From positions 1-5,098 of the forward strand of contig DTWI01000244.1 of assembly GCA_012963075.1 (NCBI GenBank): a stretch of DNA of 5,098 nucleotides, given 5' to 3'. Position numbers and translations under genes: made by a program. The notes beneath the pieces are model-generated. The model was not told where the DNA came from, ran no database searches, and worked only from the letters and a program-made list of their open reading frames with translations. Source of the DNA: Fidelibacterota bacterium. Its GTDB lineage: Bacteria; Marinisomatota; Marinisomatia; Marinisomatales; Marinisomataceae. Shown in pieces: positions 1 through 5,098 of this stretch. How positions within the stretch are numbered: the stretch's first letter is position 1; every line of letters starts with the position of its first letter.

Positions 1-33
1 CGGAGGTCGCAGGTTCAAATCCTGCTCCCGCTA
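1..33 (+). tRNA. tRNA, 3' end only (possibly a Met or initiator Met tRNA)
   Basis: The window opens inside a tRNA gene. A perfect T arm is visible: stem GCAGG (9-13) and CCTGC (21-25) around the loop TTCAAAT (14-20). It is preceded by a five-base variable loop AGGTC (4-8). The acceptor 3' strand TCCCGCT (26-32) and discriminator A (33) follow. The next bases are CTA, so the CCA end is not encoded and must be added by tRNA nucleotidyltransferase. The anticodon and 5' half lie outside the window, so the isotype cannot be read. The variable loop and T arm resemble bacterial Met tRNAs, especially the initiator, where CGG before AGGTC would be the end of the anticodon stem. That assignment is recalled similarity, not proof. 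Confidence 0.88.
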
Positions 34-52
34 CTAACCTCCGATTTATACA

Positions 53-57
53 AAGGA
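53..57 (+). promoter_or_regulatory. Ribosome binding site of the M19 dipeptidase gene
   Basis: AAGGA lies 10 bases before the ATG at 68, a somewhat long but workable spacing. It supports that start, which also gives a complete lipoprotein signal. The TATACA at 47-52 looks like a -10 box, but transcription from it would begin after the Shine-Dalgarno bases, so it is not a likely promoter for this gene. Confidence 0.6.
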
Positions 58-67
58 AAAACCGAAC

Positions 68-1270
68 ATGAAATTATCAAAAATTACTCTTATTTTTATT
101 GCAACCACATTGCTTATGAATTGTACCAATAATGATGCAGCCCTAATGAAGAAAGCCGATGAATTAGCGCATAAATTTATTATTACAGATGGGCATATTG
201 ATGTTCCATGGCGATTAAATAAAGGAGGCTATGAAGATTTGTCTGTTAGAACAGAAGGGGGCGATTTTGATTATGTTCGAGCCAAAGAAGGAGGATTAGA
301 TGTACCCTTCATGTCTATTTATGTTCCTTCAAGTTACCAAGTCACTGGCGGTGCCAAAGCCAAAGCGGATTCATTGATTAATATGGTACAAAAGATGGCA
401 GATGATCATCCTGATAAATTTGAAGTAGCCTATAGTCTGGCAAATGCAGAAGCAATAGTTGCTGCAGGAAAAATTGCGTTGCCAATGGGAATGGAAAATG
501 GTGCTCCAATTGAAGGTGATTTGGCGAATGTAGCTTATTTTCATGAAAGAGGAATTCGATATATTACATTAACACATGCAAAAGATAATGCGATTTGTGA
601 TTCATCATATGATACTACTGGAACCCATCAAGGATTAAGTGATTTTGGTAGAGATGTTGTTGCTGAAATGAATCGTGTTGGAGTTATGGTAGATATTTCT
701 CATGTATCGGATAATGCTTTCTATCACGTAATGGATGTTACAAAAGTTCCTGCAATTGCTTCCCACTCTTCTTGCCGTCATTTTACGCCAGGTTTTGAAC
801 GTAACATGAATGATGATATGATAAAACGTCTTGCTGAAAATGGTGGAGTAATCCAGATTAATTTTGGATCAACATTTTTAACTAAAGAATCACAAGATAA
901 ACGAAAGGCAAATCAAGAAAGAGTGAGCGCATACGCTGAAAAAAATAATCTTGAAGATGATGATGAAAAAATTAAAGCATTCGCCAAGAGAGTTTCTAAA
1001 AGAAATCCTATTTTTTGTGATGTAACTGATGCTGCTGATCATATTGATCATGTCGTTAGTTTGGTTGGTGTTGATCATGTTGGATTTGGATCAGATTATG
1101 ATGGAGTAGGAGATAGTCTTCCATATGATTTAAAAGATGCTTCTGATTTTCCTAATTTGATTTATCATCTATTAAAAAGAGGATATTCAGAAGAGGATAT
1201 CGAAAAAATATGTTATAAGAATGTTTGGCGTGTTTGGAAAGCAACTGAAGAATTTGCTCAGTCTCAATAA
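68..1270 (+). CDS. Membrane dipeptidase, peptidase family M19, probable lipoprotein
   Basis: This is a complete 400-residue zinc dipeptidase of the M19 (renal dipeptidase-like) family, which cleaves dipeptides, in some members including ones with a D-residue. All expected metal ligands are visible: His43 and Asp45 in DGHID, the bridging Glu143 in GMENG, His212 in DISHVSD, His233 in ASHSSCRH, and the catalytic-site Asp343 in GSDYDG. The N-terminus is a short basic start, a hydrophobic stretch, and LLMNC with Cys19. This is a plausible lipoprotein signal, although Asn before the Cys is atypical. The protein would then sit on the periplasmic face of a membrane. A charged segment at about residues 272-316 looks like an insertion between the conserved blocks. 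The gene starts 34 bases after the tRNA and may be co-transcribed with it. Its stop is one base from the convergent rlmB stop. The family is certain; the exact substrate is not. Confidence 0.95.
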   Translation: MKLSKITLIFIATTLLMNCTNNDAALMKKADELAHKFIITDGHIDVPWRLNKGGYEDLSVRTEGGDFDYVRAKEGGLDVPFMSIYVPSSYQVTGGAKAKADSLINMVQKMADDHPDKFEVAYSLANAEAIVAAGKIALPMGMENGAPIEGDLANVAYFHERGIRYITLTHAKDNAICDSSYDTTGTHQGLSDFGRDVVAEMNRVGVMVDISHVSDNAFYHVMDVTKVPAIASHSSCRHFTPGFERNMNDDMIKRLAENGGVIQINFGSTFLTKESQDKRKANQERVSAYAEKNNLEDDDEKIKAFAKRVSKRNPIFCDVTDAADHIDHVVSLVGVDHVGFGSDYDGVGDSLPYDLKDASDFPNLIYHLLKRGYSEEDIEKICYKNVWRVWKATEEFAQSQ

Positions 1271-1271
1271 T

Positions 1272-2015
1272 CTATTTAGAAATTTGTCTTAATCGTTCGA
1301 ACACAATTGCACTGACAGCTGAAGATACATTTAATGAATTCATTTCATTTGACATTGGGATAGTTGCAGTAAAATCAGAATTTTTTAATACTTGTTTACT
1401 AATTCCACTACCTTCTCCTCCAAAAATCAATACAGTTCTTCCTTGAAAATCAATGGAATACCAATTTTGAGCATTAATATTGTTTTCGAAGCTTGTAATC
1501 CAACAATCATATTCCTTGAAATGGAGTATAGTTTGATTAATATTGTTGATTTCATACAAAGGAATTTTTGCAAAACCTCCTTGACTTACTTGTGCTACTG
1601 CGCTAGTCATTGAGACACTACTTCTGTCGGTTATAATTACGCCATCAACGTCTCCTCCGGCACAAATACGTAATATTTGTCCTAGGTTATGTGGATCTTG
1701 TACTTGATCAAGGATAACATAGCATTCGTTTTTATGTTTAGGTAATGGTAAGGTTTGAAAAACAGATACTTGTGCATTAATTAATATTCCTTGTGCTCTA
1801 TTATTATCTATTTTTTTTGCAAAACCAGCTTGATCTACCAAAAGCACTTTATCTTTCGGTAATTTTGAGTACAACGATTCAAGTTCTTTGTGTTCTGATG
1901 CAGAAGATGCATTCTCAAGATAAACTTGGTTGATTTCAACCAAGCTGGATTTCAATGCATCAAGGCATCCATTAATGCCATAAACAGAAATTTTACGTTT
2001 TGTGAATTGGTCCAT
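1272..2015 (-). CDS. rlmB: rRNA 2'-O-ribose methyltransferase, TrmH (SpoU) family, likely RlmB
   Basis: This is a 247-residue SPOUT-class methyltransferase, close to the length of E. coli RlmB, which uses S-adenosylmethionine to methylate the ribose of a guanosine in the 23S rRNA peptidyl-transferase P loop. The N-terminal substrate-binding domain begins with VYGINGCLDAL, like the YGIHAV start of RlmB, and has AQGILI near residue 74. The knotted C-terminal domain shows three motifs: motif 1 LDQVQDPHNLGQILR (102-116, with Asn110 and Arg116), motif 2 FGGEGSGIS (198-206, Glu201), and motif 3 IPM followed by NSLNVSSA (226-233, with Asn229). No clear Shine-Dalgarno lies before its ATG. It is divergent from arfB with a 30-bp gap. 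Another TrmH-family target, for example a tRNA or a different rRNA site, cannot be excluded, but the two-domain layout favours RlmB. Confidence 0.88.
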   Translation of the reverse strand: MDQFTKRKISVYGINGCLDALKSSLVEINQVYLENASSASEHKELESLYSKLPKDKVLLVDQAGFAKKIDNNRAQGILINAQVSVFQTLPLPKHKNECYVILDQVQDPHNLGQILRICAGGDVDGVIITDRSSVSMTSAVAQVSQGGFAKIPLYEINNINQTILHFKEYDCWITSFENNINAQNWYSIDFQGRTVLIFGGEGSGISKQVLKNSDFTATIPMSNEMNSLNVSSAVSAIVFERLRQISK

Positions 2016-2045
2016 AAATATTTGTTAAATTTAGGAAGAAAATTC
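2016..2045. promoter_or_regulatory. Divergent control region between rlmB and arfB
   Basis: Only 30 bases separate the start codons of two divergent genes, so promoter elements for each must run into the other's coding sequence. On the plus strand the AT-rich TAAATA at 2015-2020 is a possible -10 box for arfB that would leave a short leader carrying the ribosome binding site. Its upstream -35 match (around 1991-1996, TTTTAC) is poor. On the minus strand TAAATTTAACAAATATTT precedes the rlmB ATG with no good -35 and no Shine-Dalgarno. The presence of promoters is inferred from gene arrangement; the exact boxes are guesses. Confidence 0.35.
2033..2038 (+). promoter_or_regulatory. Ribosome binding site deciding the arfB start
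   Basis: AGGAAG sits 7 bases before the ATG at 2046, an ideal spacing. It fixes the arfB start there. The in-frame ATG at 1926 would add 40 residues that merely read through the antisense of rlmB and are not part of the release-factor fold. Confidence 0.75.
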
Positions 2046-2444
2046 ATGATTAAAATTAAAGAATCAGAATTACGTTTTTCATTTGTTCGTTCTCAAGGTC
2101 CTGGAGGCCAGAACGTGAACAAGGTTTCCACCGCAGTACAATTGCGATATAATATTCATGATTCTGATGTTCCAGATTATCTTAAGCAATTATTTCTAGA
2201 AAAATATCATAATAGAATATCCAAAAGTGGAGATATTATCATCATTGCACAAAATCATCGTACACAGAATAAAAATAAAATTGATGCTATCAATCGACTA
2301 AAATCTTTATTTTCTGATATAAAAATTCCTGTGGAAAGAATTGCTACGAAACCTTCTAAGGCTTCGCAAGTTAGAAGAGTGGAAGGCAAAAAAAAGAGAT
2401 CAATGATAAAAAAGAGTAGAAGGAAAGTTAGCTTAGATGATTAG
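2046..2444 (+). CDS. arfB: Alternative ribosome-rescue factor ArfB (YaeJ-like peptidyl-tRNA hydrolase)
   Basis: This is a 132-residue single-domain relative of class I release factors, near the roughly 140 residues of E. coli ArfB. It enters ribosomes stalled on mRNAs without a stop codon and hydrolyses the peptidyl-tRNA. The catalytic GGQ motif is intact (Gly20-Gly21-Gln22) inside RSQGPGGQNVNKVSTA, followed by VQLRYNI, as in the family. There is no codon-recognition domain. A Lys/Arg-rich tail at about 102-127 (KPSKASQVRR, then GKKKRS and KKSRRK) matches the ArfB feature that fills the empty mRNA channel. The start is set by AGGAAG at 2033-2038. The gene heads the plus-strand run and overlaps the next gene by 8 bases. 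An A8 tract at 2388-2395 lies in the tail coding region. A PrfH-type factor is unlikely because those are longer. Confidence 0.93.
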   Translation: MIKIKESELRFSFVRSQGPGGQNVNKVSTAVQLRYNIHDSDVPDYLKQLFLEKYHNRISKSGDIIIIAQNHRTQNKNKIDAINRLKSLFSDIKIPVERIATKPSKASQVRRVEGKKKRSMIKKSRRKVSLDD

Positions 2445-3003
2445 ATATATCAGTTTATTGTTCATTTTTTCTGTGTTGTTCGCTCAAGACTTTACTAGTG
2501 AAGATGTAAAAAAAGATCCTATTAATATTGAATCCATTCTTTCTGAAAAAATGACTGATTTAGAATCAATGTTAATTGCTGATATAAACCGTAATACAGT
2601 TTTGGAAAAATATCTACAACTGAGTATTATTGCAGAATCATTAGAATTATTAGATGCTCCTTCATACGATCGATTTGCTCGTAAGAATAATCAAGGACTC
2701 TATTTTCCTACTGGTCGCGCTACAACATTATATTTTGATAGAGGAATAGTCGGTTGGTCGGAAGCTAGTAAATGGTTGTTAATGAATAATGATACATACT
2801 CAACAGGATTTTTCAACACATCTTTTGAGAAGTTTACCTACTATAATTCAAGAAAAGGTTTTGTAGATACTGATAATTATTTTAAAGATCCTTGGAACCA
2901 AAGAGACATTAACGATTATATTCGTTATATGCATATGCCACCAACTATGACTAATGTACATCCAATGGAAGCAAATACGATCTATGATCGAAATCGTAAT
3001 TGA
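2437..3003 (+). CDS. Unrecognised secreted protein, 188 residues
   Basis: I do not recognise a family. The N-terminus MIRYISLLFIFSVLFAQ is a short classical signal peptide, most likely cleaved after Ala16 (LFA|Q), and no lipobox Cys is present, so the product should be exported to the periplasm or beyond. After an acidic linker, residues 30-72 look helical and amphipathic. Residues 77-164 are rich in aromatics (21 Tyr, Phe or Trp in 88 positions), with clusters such as GLYFPTGRATTLYFDRG and FEKFTYYNSRKGF. The protein has no Cys. AAGGA at 2420-2424 precedes the ATG by 12 bases, a long spacing. The gene begins inside arfB (8-bp overlap) and ends inside murE (20-bp overlap), so it is translationally embedded in the operon. 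A cell-envelope role is a guess from its neighbours only. That it is a real gene is supported by the signal peptide, the tight packing and the lack of any competing frame. Confidence 0.82.
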   Translation: MIRYISLLFIFSVLFAQDFTSEDVKKDPINIESILSEKMTDLESMLIADINRNTVLEKYLQLSIIAESLELLDAPSYDRFARKNNQGLYFPTGRATTLYFDRGIVGWSEASKWLLMNNDTYSTGFFNTSFEKFTYYNSRKGFVDTDNYFKDPWNQRDINDYIRYMHMPPTMTNVHPMEANTIYDRNRN

Positions 3004-4435
3004 GAAAGTTCTGCGCAATATCGCGCAACCAAATAGTGCTATCTTAGGAGAGAAAGTATCAGGGATTACTTCTAATTCAAAAGAAGTTCAACCTAACTTT
3101 GTTTTTGTTGCTATACAGGGTGTTAATGTCGACGGAAATCAATTTATTGAAGAAGCATTGAATAAAAAGGCTGTTTGTGTCATTAGTGATTCAAATGATG
3201 TAGAAGAAACAGATAGAATTATTAAAGTTGAGAATGCTCGAAAAGCACTAACATGTCTTGCATCAAATTATTATGGAAATCCTGAGAAGCATATAAAAAC
3301 AATTGGAATTACTGGTACAAATGGAAAAACTTCTACTACCTTAATATTAAAAGATATTTTGGAAGCTGATGGTAAGAAAGTTATTCAAATTGGAACGTTG
3401 GGGGTGATTCCAGATATTACCAATCTAAATCTTTCCCTTACTACTCCAGATTCTATATTTCTTTTCCAAATCTTACATCATGCGGTTAAAGAACAATTTG
3501 ATTATGCTGTCCTTGAAGTGTCATCTCATGCACTTTCTCAGAATCGAGTGGATAGTATTGCTTTTGATGCTGTAGGATTCACTAATTTTAGCCTAGATCA
3601 CCTGGATTATCATAAATCATTAGAGAATTATTTTAATGATAAAAAGAAACTATTTAACCTTATAAAAGATGGTAATAATCCATTAGTATTGAGTGATAGT
3701 AGTTATGGAGAAGATATCTGCAAAGATTATCCAAATTCTAAGAAGATATCTCTCAAAAATGATCAAGCAGACTACTTTTGTACAGAATTTTTTATTAATC
3801 AAGATGGTATTACTGGAACAATGGTTTCAGGTAATTGTTCTTTAGAGATTAATTCAGAATTAAAAGGGAGATACAACCTTGAAAATATTATTTTGGCTTC
3901 TTCTATTGCATTAGAGCTTGGGGTACAGTCTTCCATCGTTGAAAAAGGGATTAATAATTGTAATTATATTAGTGGAAGACACGAAAATATATCAAAACCA
4001 GGATTTCCAGATATTATTATTGATTATGGGCATACACCAGATGCTTATGTAAATATGTTGAGCTCTTTGAAAGAAATATATCCGAATAAGAAAATTAAGG
4101 TATTGTTTGGTGCGGGTGGCAACAGAGATCAATCTAAACGAACAGAAATGGCTAAGGCAGTTGAACAATTTGCCACCGAATGTTACGTAGTACCTGATAA
4201 TCCAAGATTTGAAAATATCAATGATATTAATAATGATGTGGTGAAAGGATTCTCAAAAGAAATGTTTACAGTGTTTGATGATCGTAAAAAAGGATTATTA
4301 ATTGCTCTTGAACATTTAGATGCCGATGATATTTTAGTTATTTTTGGGAAAGGCAATGAAGAATTTCAAGAGATTAATGGTAAAAAACTTTATTATTCTG
4401 ATAGAAAAATTATAGAAAGTTTTTATGCGAGTTGA
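2984..4435 (+). CDS. murE: UDP-MurNAc-tripeptide ligase MurE, predicted to add meso-diaminopimelate
   Basis: This is a 483-residue cytoplasmic ATP-dependent Mur ligase that adds the third residue to UDP-MurNAc-L-Ala-D-Glu. The N-terminal UDP-binding domain carries FVAIQGVNVDGNQFI. The ATPase domain has the P-loop GITGTNGKTST (108-118), then TTPD (153-156), EVSSHAL (178-184), FTNFSLDHLDYH (199-210), and Lys220 at the spacing of the carbamylated lysine. The C-terminal domain has SGRHE (330-334), DYGHTPDA (347-354), GAGGNRD (376-382) and DNPR (405-408). DNPR is the signature of meso-diaminopimelate-adding enzymes, whereas lysine-adding ones usually differ at the Arg. Three positions differ from common MurE forms: TSNSK for SDSR, DYGH for DYAH, and GKGNE for GKGHE. 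The start at 2984 gives the expected N-terminus MIEIVIEKVL; an in-frame ATG at 2954 would add ten residues. The gene overlaps the upstream gene by 20 bp and murF by 11 bp. Confidence 0.95.
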   Translation: MIEIVIEKVLRNIAQPNSAILGEKVSGITSNSKEVQPNFVFVAIQGVNVDGNQFIEEALNKKAVCVISDSNDVEETDRIIKVENARKALTCLASNYYGNPEKHIKTIGITGTNGKTSTTLILKDILEADGKKVIQIGTLGVIPDITNLNLSLTTPDSIFLFQILHHAVKEQFDYAVLEVSSHALSQNRVDSIAFDAVGFTNFSLDHLDYHKSLENYFNDKKKLFNLIKDGNNPLVLSDSSYGEDICKDYPNSKKISLKNDQADYFCTEFFINQDGITGTMVSGNCSLEINSELKGRYNLENIILASSIALELGVQSSIVEKGINNCNYISGRHENISKPGFPDIIIDYGHTPDAYVNMLSSLKEIYPNKKIKVLFGAGGNRDQSKRTEMAKAVEQFATECYVVPDNPRFENINDINNDVVKGFSKEMFTVFDDRKKGLLIALEHLDADDILVIFGKGNEEFQEINGKKLYYSDRKIIESFYAS

Positions 4436-5098
4436 TATTCTAGAAACAGAGTTATTTTCCAGGTATTTTTCTGATGTAATTGGTAAGAATAATCTTTTAC
4501 CAGTAAATGGAGTTAGTACGGATAGTCGTGATATAAAAAAAGGTGATTTATTCTTGGCAATCAAAGGGAAAAATTTTGATGGATCTGAATTTGTTGGTGA
4601 AGCACTTTCTGGTGGAGCAATTTATGCCATTGTTCAATCTGGTGATGAAAATCATAATACTTTCCTTGTCGATGATGTTATATCATTTATCGGCAAAATT
4701 TGTTCTCAATGGATGAATGATTTTGACGGAAATGTTATTGCTATAACAGGTAGCAATGGAAAGACAACAACAAAGGATCTTATATCTCATATTTTAAGTA
4801 AAAAAGGATACGATATATCTAAAACAGAAGGCAATTTTAATACCTCTATTGGAGTTCCTTTAAGCATATTTTCTTTTCCACATAACGCTTCACAAGTTTA
4901 TGTCTTGGAGCTTGGTGCAAATAGATTGGGAGATATAGAATACTTATCATCAATGGTTAAACCCGATATAGGTGTTATTACAAATATTTCTGATGCTCAT
5001 TTAGAAGGATTTGGTTCAATTGAGAATATTATAAAAGAAAAAAAATCTATTCTTACTCATTCGAAAAAAGGATATTATAACGAAAATATACCTGAACC
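4425..5098 (+). CDS. murF: UDP-MurNAc-tripeptide:D-Ala-D-Ala ligase MurF, 3' end beyond window
   Basis: This open frame runs from ATG at 4425 to the window edge without a stop, giving 224 complete codons, about half of the usual 450-residue enzyme. MurF attaches D-Ala-D-Ala to complete the cytoplasmic UDP-MurNAc-pentapeptide. The N-terminal domain has GVSTDSRDIKKGDLFLAIKG (29-48) followed by FDG. The ATPase P-loop is AITGSNGKTTTKDL (106-119). The MurF-typical block KTEGNFNTSIGVPLS (133-147) follows, then LELGANRLGDIEYL (161-174) and KPDIGVITNISDAHLEGFGS (179-198). GNFNT and the LELG block separate it from MurE. The start lies 11 bases inside murE in another frame, with only a weak AGAAAG (4415-4420) upstream, so translation is probably coupled to murE termination. 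The C-terminal ligand-binding domain is outside the window. Confidence 0.96.
   Translation, partial: MRVDILETELFSRYFSDVIGKNNLLPVNGVSTDSRDIKKGDLFLAIKGKNFDGSEFVGEALSGGAIYAIVQSGDENHNTFLVDDVISFIGKICSQWMNDFDGNVIAITGSNGKTTTKDLISHILSKKGYDISKTEGNFNTSIGVPLSIFSFPHNASQVYVLELGANRLGDIEYLSSMVKPDIGVITNISDAHLEGFGSIENIIKEKKSILTHSKKGYYNENIPE

Noticed and set aside
1..43. The CGGAGGT/ACCTCCG inverted repeat as an intrinsic terminator
   Set aside because: The loop would be about 29 bases containing a complete T arm, and no T run follows, so it does not look like a terminator.
890..1078. 62-codon minus-strand frame inside the dipeptidase gene
   Set aside because: It lies antisense to conserved M19 sequence, is low-complexity Ile/Phe/Asn-rich, and has no family resemblance. 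It is a shadow of AT-rich coding DNA.
1392..1613. 73-codon plus-strand frame inside rlmB
   Set aside because: It is antisense to methyltransferase motifs 1-2 and the region between them, with no recognisable protein features.
1926..2045. Forty-residue N-terminal extension of arfB
   Set aside because: It is the antisense of the rlmB 5' end. The ATG at 2046 has an ideal ribosome binding site and matches the family N-terminus.
2954..2983. Upstream ATG for murE adding ten residues
   Set aside because: There is no Shine-Dalgarno before it, the added residues are unlike MurE N-termini, and it lies deeper inside the upstream gene. Not fully excluded.
4334..4564. 76-codon minus-strand frame spanning the murE-murF junction
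   Set aside because: It is antisense to the conserved MurE C-terminus and MurF N-terminus, both clearly real genes.
1..5098. Mobile element, CRISPR array, attachment site or toxin-antitoxin pair, including integration at the tRNA end
   Set aside because: I saw no repeated units, no duplicated tRNA 3' end further in, and no integrase or transposase. Every gene but one is a standard housekeeping family.

Overview
This is an AT-rich bacterial chromosomal segment (about one third G+C by eye). It is densely packed with ordinary housekeeping genes and shows no mobile element, CRISPR array or phage gene. The organism is probably a Gram-negative bacterium. The MurE carries the Asp-Asn-Pro-Arg motif of meso-diaminopimelate-adding enzymes, one protein has a lipoprotein signal, and another has a short signal peptide ending in Phe-Ala-Gln. 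That style, together with a tRNA lacking an encoded CCA end, suits the Bacteroidota/FCB side of the tree, including marine candidate lineages such as Marinimicrobia. The lineage is an inference, not something the sequence proves.

Layout from left to right: the 3' end of a tRNA gene (1-33); a plus-strand M19 membrane-dipeptidase lipoprotein (68-1270); a minus-strand rRNA 2'-O-methyltransferase of the RlmB/TrmH type (1272-2015), convergent with the dipeptidase with a single base between the stops; then, after only 30 bp between divergent start codons, a plus-strand run of four overlapping genes. These are arfB (ribosome rescue, 2046-2444), an unrecognised secreted protein (2437-3003), murE (2984-4435) and murF (4425 to the window edge, incomplete). 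The overlaps are 8, 20 and 11 bp, so the four are very likely one translationally coupled operon.

By function, rlmB and arfB both act on the ribosome: one modifies 23S rRNA and the other frees stalled ribosomes. MurE and MurF add the third amino acid and then D-Ala-D-Ala to the cytoplasmic peptidoglycan precursor. The usual upstream members of the division/cell-wall cluster (mraZ, rsmH, ftsL, ftsI) are absent before murE. A ribosome-rescue gene and an unknown exported protein sit there instead.

The main points for a second look are the unknown secreted protein locked to murE by a 20-bp overlap, the operon context, some family-atypical residues in MurE, and an A8 slippery tract in the arfB tail. 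I see no convincing novel multi-gene system here.
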